From Aldrovandia affinis (taxonomy: Eukaryota; Chordata; Actinopteri; Notacanthiformes; Halosauridae): a stretch of DNA of 64,000 bases. The position numbers were made by a program, and so were the translations under genes. Under the pieces are notes generated by a model. It did no database searches. It saw nothing but the letters and a program-made list of their open reading frames with translations, and had not been told where the DNA came from. The stretch covers positions 5,011,001 to 5,075,000 of the forward strand of contig JAINUG010000005.1 of assembly GCA_029706075.1 (NCBI GenBank), written 5' to 3'. Shown piece after piece: positions 12,301-26,300 of this stretch (positions are counted from its first letter, which is position 1; each line of letters begins with the position of its first letter).

Positions 12301-15300
12301 CGTTCCGCTAAACGTCTTTGGATGGAGACGCAAACTAGAAGCCCCCATGCTTCCCTCTCCTCCAGACCCTCTGAGCAGAGCGTGGGTGTGCGCCGTATGT
12401 GGGACGATGAGTTATGGCCAGAATGTGGATGCCCCCCCCACCTCTCTCACTCTTTTATACACCCCATATCATTACTGTTCATCATTGGGACAGGCCTCAG
12501 ACCTCCACTGCGTCCGGGTCCCAGGAGGGAGGTAACCTTGCAGCTCTGTGTCAGCGGTCACTGTTGACTCAGTACCAAGTGTCGTGCTTTATGGATAGCA
12601 CTGATGAAGTGAAAGAGCTGTCAGAATAAGCCTTCCTTTCTGACAGCTGCTTCTTTGGAATCTCCCGAAAACTGGATAGACACCGCTCTGCTCTGTTCTT
12701 AAAATACAAAAGGGATGCAGAAAATCATATAATAGCTATTGAGGTGTTCCGTTTGTCAAACGGCAATGGAGTTAAGAGCCGCTGCCCATTTATAGTGCGT
12801 GTAATCTTCCGATCAGAGGTGGTTGTCAGAGTCATTTCCACCCTGCAGTGCTGAAACAAAACCAGCTGGCCTGCAGATCTCCCTCCCTGGGGAGCCCCAA
12901 CTCCTGCATCTGTTAACCCTGAACCCCAGCCAGGGCATACATGTGGAAGCACTCAGCGCTGCAAGCAGGCAGGCTGTGCGGGGGACTAGCGGCAGGACGC
13001 CCAGAGATGTGCGCCTTTCTGAATGAGTGTAGGGGGGGATCCTGTTTGTTTTAAAAGCCTATGTCGACCGAAGCAATACATAGCATAGAACATGGGGTGG
13101 ATGTTGCTACAGACGACAGAGTACAATCCATAATGCTGTATTTTCTAAAACTGTACTCCGAGACTATTCACACCAACACATGTAAAAACCTGCAACGATC
13201 CTAGCTTCTGTACCGTATAATTTATGCCAAGGCTTGACGCCAATGGTTGCCAAGCCAACACAATTCCAATAAAGTGGAATAGTGGTACCCGAGATTATTT
13301 CAGCAAAGCACTAAGAAAAGAAGTTTGTTTTTAGCTCTCTTTGAACACTAACCTAAAAACAAATTGTATAACTGAGTCAGAGCAGCTAACCCACCTCTCT
13401 GAGTGGTTTGCTAAGACCTGGAGCCATTCCCCAGTGACATACATGCTGGAATCTATACAGGTACCATTACATTTTACATTTTACATTTTAAGCATTTAGG
13501 AGACGCTCTTATCCAGAGCGCACAAGATCAGTGCAGTAATACAGCAATAGACATCATTGTACCACCAAACCAGAGAATGAAAACAAGTTAGAGAACTAGT
13601 ACAGTAGATGTGGTGGCACACACAGGGCTGCAGGTGGAATGGTGGGGCACGTTGGAGTTACATTTCCCACTGTATTCCAATCCCAAAATCCCAAGGACTT
13701 CACAGTCCTCTTCACCCTCATACATTTATCTGCTCTAAAGGAATGCAATCTGCAGACTGACACAAGAAGACGCATACCCTGCACATATTTACCCGCAAGT
13801 TTTGTTGAGACATAGATATGCACTAGTGAATAGATAATCCCTTTTCAAATATTTACTGTTTAGCTTCACTCTATACATAACAAATCCGCTGTGCGGATGC
13901 AGTGAGAAATTGACAGAAGTCACTGGTGTCAATAATACCCTTCACCACAAGATGGCAGTGAAGGGAGCGCTAACAACCACCTTGTTTTTATTCTTAATAA
14001 GTGATATTATTAGCGACATATCCTATATCAACATCTCTCCATTAAAAGCAGACTTGTGTGTCTGATGTAATTTTGTGTCTTATGTAAATTCTTAATTTCT
14101 CTTAACACACATGTACAATAGCTCAATCTGTCCCTGGAGAGTTGGATTCTGTACCAGCTCTCCAATAATTATGTTTATTGACTAAATATTGGCCTTTATA
14201 TGATACCTCTACATTCAATCTGCAATAAATAATTTTGTGAAAGAAACAAGATGTTGTCTCTAATACAAGTTGTTTATTCAACACAGTTTTCTACATGTCT
14301 ACCCCTTGGAAGAAATATGTTGCAGCTGTCAATCAAGCTTAATTAGCTGTGCAATACATTTTTCATCAAGAGATTAGAGATCAGTAATTCAACTAACTAC
14401 CTGATCAAGCCTATTAACTGAGAGCTCTACTACAATGAAAACCAACATACAGTGTCTCTAGATCCAGGGTTGAGAAACACTGCGATAAAAGGTATAACAC
14501 TTGTCCTCAATTACTCACAATTGAACAAAACAAATGTGCTTCATGTAAAAGATTAATCTTTCATTGCATGGTGGCAAATGGCTCTAGTAGTCCTGAGACA
14601 AACTTGAGAGTTAACTATGCTCGGCGGTGCAGATGTAGGTCAGACAACGTGTTCACCATGTGATCATATGCAAGATCTCCTTTCATCCTATAATTTGCCT
14701 AAACAGGCTTAGGTGGCAGTCTGAACCCAGAGTGACCGTATTTGTTGTTTATGCCAATCTATCACTATTCTTAATAAAGTCTCTGGGAAACTTTCATTCA
14801 GCACTGATATGAACTGCTCAAATAGCACACAGGCTCCCACCTGCCATGAAGCACTTTGGCTTGTAGCGCAGAAGTGAGTGCACAACATCGAAAGGGGGAC
14901 AGACAGACTGTTATGGACGTAAGTTTTTTCCAGTTTTTTCCAGTTTGCATTTTCAAGACCAGAGGAAGGCTCACTAGGAATGTTACGTTTTCACCGCGTT
15001 CTAAGAAAGACAGCGGAAGACGCTGGCCACAGCTGAAGCGTGTCCACAGATGAAAGGCACTCCCCTACCTTGGCGATGAGACTCGCCGCTGGAGGGGTCA
15101 GGACGTGCGCGCCCCCCTCCCCTGCCTCCCACAGCAGTAACACTCTCAGATATGTGAAAAATGTCAGCGGCCGACCTAGAGACCCCTGTCTGGAGCCCGC
15201 GGCTCACAGCACACACCAGTCCTCCTGCACCTTAGTGTTCAAACACATGTTCACTCACACACACACACACACACACACACACAGTCAAGTCCCACACATT

Positions 15301-17336
15301 TCACCATTCTTCTCCCTCTTGACATCAAAGGGGACTTTGGGCCGAGCAAAGCAAAGTAAAGTTGACTTTTGAATATTCCCACTTGGTCTTCCCAGTTGGT
15401 CTTCATCTCTTCATCCCAGTTCTGTGCAAGGACCATGAGAATGAGGTTAAAGAAGAGGCTTTGCCAGGATTCACATGTTTCTGACCTCTGCCCCACTCAC
15501 ATCTACATTAAAGAGTTGGCCACTTTTAGGAGTTTTCCGGGGTTTTATTCCTGTCATTTACCTGCTACAACCCCCTCCTGCCCCCCATGCCATTTCACTA
15601 CTTGGGGTCATAGAAGTGCAATCCATTATTTATTATTTGAATACAATTAACTAGAAATGGCAGGGATAAGATGCAGCCACTTTCGTAGTGAAGAGACATC
15701 TTAGCAGAAATCAGTGCGGACCCTCTTGTGTTAGATACTACAGAACGAAGATAATTGCTTAATTGAAGACAATGCCTGGTGTAAACTGAAATGATATATT
15801 AGATATATACCAAGAACTAGAGGAGTGGAATATGCCCATCCCTATTATGATAAGGTGTAATACTTTTAGATTTCACAGTAGGAAATATAAAGACGTGTTA
15901 ATAACATCATGATTAATGGTGTATTAATGTTTTCTCTGCTGGTACCACTTTGTGTAAAAGTACTGGAAACTCAAAACACAAGCAACAGAGATATACACAA
16001 ATTATTTTTTCTTGGTATTAACTTACAGATTAAAATAATCTTAAGGTTTGTTGAAAAACCAAATCACAAAACAGGAAGTTAAACTTAAGAAAATTGCAAT
16101 GATAAGTCATTCAGTCCATCTTGGTTTGTATCAAAAATAATGAAAATAAGCTTACAAAAAAAAAAATGAGAGAAGGAACCCAACTTAACTTAAAAATAAA
16201 TCTGAAACATAAAAATGGAATCAGTGGTAATACATTGATTTCAATTACTTTGACTTTAAACTAGCTGGATAAATGGCAAGTCCCAATAGCTTAACTGACT
16301 GGTTTAAGTCTGGGACCAGTAATGTCACCTTGCCAGGTGAGATTTTCAAAATCACTCTTTAAGTATTTGCTTTAAGCCCCGGTTCAACTCCAGAGGTCCT
16401 CAAGTGCACCAATGACTCAGCTCACGGAGGAGAATAAACCAGGTTAGTGTTTCAGTTTGTTAGAGCCGTGATTTGTTGAGGAACCTTGGTGTTTTCCCAG
16501 GTCTCAGCACAACATCAGTAGTGAGGGAACGTAACTCCCCCGATCCATAGAGCCGCCAGCGCAGACGCAGTTCACGTGCGCCACAGGGGACTCCATGTTT
16601 CCTCCTGCCTCTGTTAATGGCAGAAGCAGACGGACAGACTGCTGGCCTGGACTGCCCTGACGACAGCAGGCCCATCCCACAGAAAAATGCCAAAGAACCT
16701 TCTCTATGGGAGTAGAAGAGAAGGGCAGGCCTGTTGTTTGTGTCTGAGGGTTTTCAATGAAGCCCCTAATATTAGTAGTCAGGTCCAGAATTATTGGCAC
16801 CCTTGATTAAAATGAGCAAAAAAGGCTCAATAAACAACACAGATAATGAGCTATATTTTATGCTCAAACATATGGGAAAACGATGTACCTTTATTCTAAT
16901 ACAATTATTCTAATTCTTATTGAATTTTTATTGAGTAATACTATTTTTTCTGAAAAAAATTATTGGCACCCCTATTAGATTTTTAAAAATAAAACCAAAC
17001 AAAGTGAAATCTGCAATAACATTCCGTTTTTTCAAGTTAATCTCAGTCTTAAGGAACTGTAATCCATCCTCCGTCACCATGGGGAAAGCCAAAGAACTGT
17101 CAAATCAAAGGAGACAGATGGATGTTGACCTGCACAAGTCAGGTAATGGGTACGAAAAAATACTTAAACATACCACTAACCACTTTTAGGGAAATAATCA
17201 AAACGTTTCAAACATCTGGAGCAGTTGCAAACTTGCCAGGAAGAGGACGCAAGTGCATGTTGTAGCCACGCTCAGTGAGGAAGACGGTGAGCGATTCAAA
17301 GCAGAACCCAAGGACCACAGTTCACACATGCACTCA

Positions 17337-17372
<36 letters not shown>

Positions 17373-20300
17373 ATGAAAATGTATTTTGCCGACTATTGAG
17401 GAACTGCTTCTCATACCCTGGAAAATTCTTTAGCATTTTAATTGCACACATACACCGATCCATGAAATAGGTGTTCTGCTCACCTCCTGGATCTGAGATA
17501 AACTGTAGACATAAAAAGCCATTGGGTGATAGGGACATCAGTGCCATTGGCAGGATACATGTGTGATGGAACCCTGTGAGCGGGTGTTTGGGTTCAGGAG
17601 ACACCTGAATCACCGGAATTCAAGTGACAGGCTGAGCAGTGCAGTCTCTGACTGGCAGTATGAGCTCTACTCTGTCTCTACAGTCTTTGAATTGACTTAA
17701 GTGCATTTAACGGTGTTGTACACCTTGAGTTTCTCAAAGTTTGTTTCGACTTGAGGCACAGAGGGGCTGATTTGCGAGCTTTGTTAGCTCCAAATTGATT
17801 GTTTTGGTTCATTCCATCTGCAAACCCATTCTGAAAAAGAAATCTATCCCACAAAGGCCAGTGGACACATCTCAGGAGACAGAGTAAAGAAGTGGAGTGC
17901 CACTTTCCAGAGATAATCAAGTGGAAGGTTAAGAAAACCCAATCCCCCAAAAAACCTTTACTAAGAACTACATGAATCGCATACAATTATACCATGCAAT
18001 TATATAATGTTCCCACATTTTAAGCAAAATTAAGCACATCTTTATATTTAAATGCATTGTTACACTGTCATCCCAACACTGCACTATTAAATATACACAA
18101 TATAACATTAAATTGTCAAATATGTATCAACCACACAGCAAAAGATAACAGTTTCAAGCTAATAACATTACATTACATTATAGGCATTTGGCAGACGCTC
18201 TTATCCAGAGCGACGTACAACAAAGTGTTAACCGTAGTCAAGAACAGTTTAGCTGAAAGCCACCCAAGTGGGAAGTACAGTTCCTAGGTGCTAGGAGCAA
18301 CCACATAGTTAAACTAGGACCTTGTAGCCACAAGTAAGTCAATGACCTGATCCCAAGCAGTTGGGCTAGGGCAGAAAAACATTGTGACGTGTAAATATAT
18401 GAGGGCTACACATCTCCATGGTCAAAGTTTCTGCACCGACACAATCATTGAGCACAGCCTTTAACTGCATACATCGACAAATACCTATACTGACATGGGC
18501 TTTATAGGTGAGGATACTGCATGTGGAACTTGTGCTGCTCACGTGCAAGTGAGATGCCAAAGAAGTGCCCACTCCTCTTGTTGTATTTCTTAAATGAGTC
18601 CATCTGATTCATTCATCCTTTTAGGGGAGAAAATAAGACAAGATCTCAGCCGGCGAGGGCACACCTGGGACAGGCGGTGGCCTATCATCTCCATTATCTG
18701 AGCCTCTCTCAGCAGCCATCATGCAGTCCAGCTGACGTGAGATGGCAGATTACAGAGCTGCAGACATCAAGATGAAGGTCATCTACAAATTCAGAATTCC
18801 AAAACAATAAAATACTGTTTCCAATGCGAAGTGGAACACAACCGGTCTGTCTACCGAAGGCCGTAAATTAAGCTGTATGCTCAAGAGGATCATTACAGAG
18901 AGGGAGCAAGAGATTGAGAGAGAGAGAGAGAGGGGGAGAGAGTGAGAGAGAGAGAGAGAGATGAGTGATACTTTGGAAAAGAAAACAAAAAAACTGTCTC
19001 TGAATAAACCATTTTTACAGAGGGGAAAATCTGCACCTATTGCTAAATGGCAGATGGATCTTTTCGAGATCCTTGTTCCAAAATTCTTGGTCCTGACCTC
19101 ATGATGAGTGCATTAGCTGTCCCATGGTCCATGTATGCACGACAACAGCTATTGTGTGAATGAGAAATCTAACACTCTTCTTTTCCTGTGATTGCAGGCC
19201 ATTGTGTTTTGGCACAGCTCCCTCCAGGGTGAAATGCACACCATTTTCAGGGCTCCTGCATAAGGGTAGTGGCACTTTTCCCCTGAGGGTAAGACTCAAC
19301 TGAACAGACATGCTCACAGCTCCACAGGTCCCAGAAAAGCCACTGCAAGCCCTACAGAAGTACTGCAAATAATGCTATTTATCTATTCTACAGAACTCAT
19401 TTTGAGGCTTTAAGTCATAATATGGTTTGATGACCGGACAGAAATGTATGTGAAAATATGCTTGTCACAATGATCTGTCTTCTAAAACTGGGAGTAGGCA
19501 ACCCTTTTCCTGGAGTGTTACAATACCGGAGGTTTTCTAGGTCTCTCAATAATAAAGTACTATCACAAGCATACTCATTTGAAGGTACAGGTAGAATTAC
19601 AGGTAGAAAATAGGCTACACACACCCATTACAGTTGCCAAATTTAAGATTTAATTTAGCAAAGAACAGAATAGGTGGCCGTGCACTCCGAGGTGAGGCGA
19701 ATTTTCCAAAAAGGCAGCGTTTCATATTTGAAGGTATTTGTTGGATTGCCCTAACTCAAAAGCAGCCCTACCTGCAGCCCCACCATCAGCAGCACATTGG
19801 AATAAATATAACGAGGACAGTTATTCAATTTTACAAAAGCAAAATTCACCCTAATAATCGATGCAATTGTGCACTCAGGGATTCAGATGGATAAAAACGA
19901 TGATCTCTGTTAATATGATATGGGAAATTGAATCAGCAACAAAAAAGAGAATCAAAATGTGACTCTCTTTTATTCAGAAACTGTAAGCTGTACAGTATGT
20001 ACTATGAAATCATCCCATGTAGTAATCTAATATTTTCCTCGGATTTCTGTTTCATTTCCGGATCAGACTTCGTGCCGGTCTTTTTTCCAATTCATCCTCG
20101 AAGTTGGCGCTCTACTTCCACAACACTTCTGGCAGGTCAGTGAGACATGGGAAGAATTTAAGACCAGTGTGCGACAACATTACGTTTTTAACATTTTCTA
20201 ACATTTTCACCCATTATTGGTTATATTGTTTATAAACTCTGCAGAAAGACCTAAACATGGTCTTTTCTTTCATATGGCAAATAATAGCAGTCTATTTAGC

Positions 20301-23300
20301 TAGTGCAATACAAACAGCACTGACAAAACAATACATATTTTTCGAAGTACACTATATGTTCACACTCAAGTTAACACAGAAAACTACAAAACAATGGAGC
20401 CAATCTAGCAAGCTAGCAATGATGTACGCACAACTGACTAACTGAAATAATTGTTTATTTGATTCATGTTATACAACTAAAGCGTTACTGAAATCAATAC
20501 GTTTCAAAGGGTCACCGCAAATATCGGCATGGCTTGTTAGTATGGAATTAGGTATGACGAGTGTAGTACATTACGTGCTGCAGCAACAATTAATTTGAGA
20601 ACAATTTGCTAGAATAAGACACAAAGTGAATCACAATGCCCCATCAAACGAGAAATATTCAAACTGTAGCAGTTTCTGGTAGGTGGATGATAATCCTCTT
20701 TATGAATACAAAAGTACAGAATAAGTACAGGACAATGATATTTAGAAAATAATGTATAAATATCTAGTTAATTTAATTGAATATAGATAATAGAAGCCAC
20801 ATACACCATGGGAGCTGACTATATTTATATTTACCAGCATTCCAGTGATGAACAATTCATACAGGCATTTATTGTGTACAGAAGTCGCAAGGATCTATAA
20901 TGGACAGGCATGGCCAATTGTAATGAATAAGTAAGAAAATACTTGTAGTCAGAGCGTGACATTTGACCTTGAGGATTAATAGAGTTCTGGGGAACATTGA
21001 GAATGTTTGTGTCAAGCTCCATTAAAATCCAGAAACAGGACCTTGAATGGAAGGGCAGAGCCACCAGAAGCTCAACCCAAAAAACATAGCTGCTCCGTTC
21101 AGCTTTGTCAGCGACGTACAGAAATCTCACCGTGCATACATGACGTTTGTCTCACAGTCGATGAACACGCGAGGGTGTTGTCTTTTCAGGTAGCAAGGTA
21201 TTGTGCCAGGATATTCATGACTTGCACTGAAGAATGACATTGTCTTTTCTTTATGCATTTTACGCTCCATTCAAATGAGGACTTTATAAACTTGGTAAGT
21301 TTGTGACCATTCCCCACCCACAGTATTGGATTTTTGTCAGGTTTTACCTCAAGGAGATTTATGATCAATGACTTTACATGTATTATTCAATGTTTTCTGT
21401 GGTTCTCTGTGGCTCAGTTGGTAGAGCACAGTGTTGGCAATGCTTAGGTTGTGGGTTCAATATGGCCACATATACTGAAAATGTATGCATTAATTACTGT
21501 AAGTCGCTTTGGATAAAAGCGTCTGCTAAATGGCGTATATTATTATATTATTATTATTATTATTATTTTCCAATAGATTGTAGCCCTACAACCAACATAA
21601 CCTCGTAGAGCTTGTAGTTCAGGCACCAGACCCTCTAGGCCTCCATAACATACACTCGACTGCCACCATGCCTATGTGGTTAAAACATCGCTTGCTGGGA
21701 TGTGCAGGTGATAACACTGATGTATTCAGTCTGGGCTCAGGGATCTCCTTTCATACATTTGAGACACACCCAGACACTCCCCTCCCCCCACATACACAAT
21801 GGCACAAGTCGCCACATTCCTGCAGTCTGAGATGAACTGATATGCCTGGTCTCAGCTGAGATATGTGGATCGTTCCTTCAGTGTTACTGGGGGATTTCAG
21901 TTTCTTAGCCCGTGGCATTCGATTGGGACCCAGAAGCATTCTACAGGATAATCTGCAAACATCCAAACTGTGCGTGAAGTGAAAAGATTTAAGGCAGTGT
22001 ACTTGAAGAAGCTGATTTTGTACTGATTTGGTGTTCAAACATTTTTGAGCTCACCTCCCCAAATATAGGCCTGAGCCCCCTTTTTGTAAGCATTAGAGCC
22101 CCTTTCGTATTCTGCTTTCAGTCTCTAATGAAACTGCTACAGCTCAAGTGTAATGCGCTGTTCTTAGATCCCAAGTCTGAATGGCTGATTTAGAATGAAC
22201 TGCCCTCTAAGGTCACAGGGTTTCAGAAATAAATGTGTGCCATGAAGACTGAAGAGTGAATACTCAGCATTGCACAATGCACTCTGCAGCAGTTTCTTTT
22301 AGGAGGTGCTTATACTAAGTAAAATGTTTTTTATTGATTAACTGACTGATTGACTGACAGGTGGAATTATACTGAATGTTGAAAGTGTGGACAACTGATT
22401 ACTTTATAGTATTGTTTAAACAAGGAATTTCCACCCCATGTACACCATTACATTTTCAATATGTTACATTTGGAAACCTGTTCTATGGTTAAACTGCTTT
22501 AATTGCCACATCCCCCTGAATTCCAGAAAAGGGACAAACGTTGAAGTAAATTTGGTGACGTTTTAGGCCAAACAGTAAGAAGTTGATGTAAATAAAATAT
22601 TTGCCAGACCAGTATTAACAAACACTTAAAGGTTTACAGTGAAGGAGAAGAAGAGAGTAAAACAGATGGACAGTGAGATACTGTAATTAGTAAACCAAAT
22701 ACTGAGGCACTTTAAAAAGACTTTTCCACCTGTTAATCCCAAATGGCATTTACACTCTATTCACAATAGGGTGTCAGCCCTCTGCACTGCAGCAATGAAG
22801 CAGTATGGACTCCCACCTGGCTTTTCCAACTGTGGATGGGTTACCCATACAGGAGGCCTCTACCATGTTAACTACACTCTATTTAGGACGTTCTCCATGA
22901 ATAACAACAAGCAATTAAATATAGCACTTGTGGTCAGGCAGAAGGCTTGAAAATAGTGTTTTTTGTGTCAGTTTTACATGCTCACCTTGGCTCTAGTGCT
23001 TTTGTGAACAACTGGCAATACTGTTCCATTAAACAGACCAAAGTTACATATTGTTGGCGCAGGCAGCCAGGTTAAACACATGATGTCCATCACTGGTGTG
23101 TCATTTTGGACTGTAAAAAGAGTGTTCAGGATACTGTTTTAAAAGACACAGTAGTTATAGAATCAGTGGCTATAGAGGTTGATGTATAACATACAGAGAA
23201 GTCCATCTGAACCCCGCAGAGTATCCCTGCCACTGAGTATGTTAAAAAAAGGCCATAGCAGGATAAGTGGGCCTGAGGGATCTAAAGCACTCCTCATATT

Positions 23301-26300
23301 TCTTCTTTTTAAAAGGAGGCTTGGTGGTGGTCAACCTCCAACATTTTTTCAATAGCAGTGGAGCAGAAGAAAAAAAACACCTGCATTCAAAAGATCTCAG
23401 AGGAAAAAATGCCAGTGCAGCTTGTGTCTGGGTAGTTGTTTTGAAAAACTGAAAAAGCTGATTGCCTGAGAGCTTGTGAATGGAGGCCAACAGGTGAGAT
23501 AAAGATTAAATATGCGTGCTCTGCTAGAGGAACACTTCACTGGGACCCCAGCCTCCCCCATACCTAAGACTGTTATGTCTGGATATCTCCTAACGGAGTG
23601 AATGTTATAGCTACAGTCCCAGTTAATCATTTATGGTAGGGCAGACTACACAAAGTTGTGTCAGTCTGGTTCTACAGTACCATTTACAAAGGGTCAGGCA
23701 TGGTGCCTTCTTTTACTGCCCAAGCCCTACACTCACAACCCACAACACTGGGCTAGAAGCCCATGGCTTTCATGACCTGTTCAAAATAAGACCCCTATGG
23801 TGCATGCAGAACTCCTTCTTAGATTTTTATTAACAAATGCATGATTTCAAAATAAATGGGGTATGCACTTGCCAATCTGATTGGCAAGGGATTGAACAAA
23901 ACATAAAAACTTGAGAATAATAATAAATTGTGTGAATATAATAAAACATTTCAGCATAAGTGATGATGCATATGGTTTAAATCTAACTGGCTCAATTCTA
24001 ACGGCAACTGAGAAGTCAAGCTAAAGATCATCCAGATCAGATATGCGCCACTAGGGGGTGCCGGTCTTGGGCGTTGAGGAATCTTGAGTGTTGTTTTCGT
24101 GTGTGTCTTTTTAAACATTCAAATGAAGATGCACAGGCACACAAAGTTAATTACAATTGTAAATTCTCTCTTGGACTAATATAAATTGGCCCTTTAAAGG
24201 GAAGGTACAGTACTTTTTTCCAAGTGCAGCAGGGTGATTAAGTCACTGGGCTTGAAACCAGAAGGTTGCAGGTTAGATTCCAGATGGGACGTTTCCTTTG
24301 TAATTCTTGAGCAAGGTACTTAACTTGAAGTGCTTCGGTAAAAGAACCAGCTGTATAAATGAATATGTAAACTGTAAGCTGAAGAATTTAACACACCCTA
24401 GATAAGGATGTCCAACAAGCTAATAATGTATGAATTACACAAGCAGTGTGTTTATATGGTACATTTTTCACATAAGCTTCACTAATTTAACATATACTGC
24501 AGACCCTACAGTATATGTGTCAGGCTTTTTTACAATTCTGAGCGATGAACATTAACGCTGCATTCCCATCAAGACACCACCGGCAGCGTAGAAGACCCTG
24601 TGTCAAGAATAGAAGAGGAAACAGACCAAAGATATTAAAAGCACTTGGCTGGAAACCCAAAGAGGTTCAATTATCTTTCTCCCATGCTTATGTCAGAGAG
24701 GAGGCAGAATGGGCCCCAAGTAATCAACATTACAGTGAAAGTATTAATCCCTCCTTTTTCTTCCTCGCTCAGAGAAGTGTAGCATTTCTTCTTGTGTTGT
24801 GACACAAAATAGATATTTCTGGAACGTTTTCATCCTGAGCAAGAGCCATTTTCATTATGTTATGTCTCAAGAGATCCGTAGTAGGTAACTAACAGTCCAT
24901 GTAACGTAACAGCCACTTGATAATAGCCTTATTATGGTGAACATTTTGGGTAACAACAAGAGTAAACTTTTGATAGAATTTCAATTGAAATATATTACTT
25001 ATAAATCATTTTTCTGAACTTCACTGTTCTTTCACATTGCACACCTGCACCGAAAAAGGAATATCTATCTACCTCAGACTACCAGACTGATGTGAAAGAC
25101 AGGGTATCTGTAACAGTCATGTTATGAATCTGAGTACTCAATGGATGACGTAGACTATTTTAGACCCTCTAGAAACTGCTGAATTATATTAATAAGGACT
25201 TGGTGGATCACAGTGTGTTTACAGTAATAAGAACCTCCTCCCACCCAGTCCTGCATCCAAAACTGGAACCAGCATCATTTAATTGACAAAAAACATGTCT
25301 GTTCAGCAGTGTTAGAAGAGCATTAATATTCAAAACTGTTCTCTCTGCATCTGTCAATTCAAGCCTGGCAGAATTTTACACGTTTTTCACATGGCTATGT
25401 TCCACCTTAGGGAAGAGCGTTTCCATGGATAGTCATTTCCTGCCTCCCCTTTATCGCATCAACAGGCAAACTACAAAAGGCTTTGTAGAACCCCATGTAA
25501 GATTTCAGTATGCTCTACCAAGAGATCCTACCTACTCATGATACAATGATAGATTTGATATTACAATATCTGCACTGCGTCGAATGGCCATTTCACCTCT
25601 GTTCCTCTATGGGTTTTCCTAAGAGAAGCTAGGATTGCTCCTTTGCAATGCTATACTACTTAACCAAATGTTAATCTCTCTACACAAATATCCAGCAATA
25701 AAACATTATATTATATTCACATTACAATTTTTTTTTTTCTAACCACTTTTTCCTTTGCTTCCTCCCTGGGATGATAATTGTAATACCGCAGGATTGCACT
25801 GGGAGTGCACTGGTGCATTGGTTAGACTAAGGCATTTGCATCTAAGTATTCAGTATTGGTCAATGATTGCTTTTATTTCCCAATGTTATAGACTATAATG
25901 TATAATGGGACTCATTTGCACCTACAAAATACATGAATGAAAACTGATTGTGGTGAAACTGTGACATACAGTGCATACTGTACAGCTTTAGGTAAAGCTA
26001 GCTAATGTGAGCAGTGAGGATTTTTTTCCAAAGCAGCAAAGAACAACAACCAAATCACAGATTGCAATGTTGGCTCTGTGAAACTTATGCGTACAAAGAA
26101 GCTCAAGGGAAATGTAATACAGCAAGTGATTAACCATCTGAAGGTATGTCACGCATCTGCCATTCATAAAAATGACTTAATAAAAAAAGCTCTGTTACCT
26201 GTACATGGAAAAAGCAAACCACCACTTATCTGTCTATGCAATAATAACTCAAACATTCTCAGAAATGACATCACAGCAAATCAAGGGCTAAAGAAATAAT

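Noticed and set aside
14455..14485. Sequence resembling a single hAT end (ATCCAGGGTTGAGAAACACT)
   Set aside because: No partner end or target duplication found nearby.
15040..15372. ORF with a His-Thr repeat
   Set aside because: The repeat is a translated (CA)n microsatellite.
21408..21480. Possible tRNA gene
   Set aside because: Boxes A and B are present, but there is no cloverleaf and a SINE tail follows. It is a SINE head.
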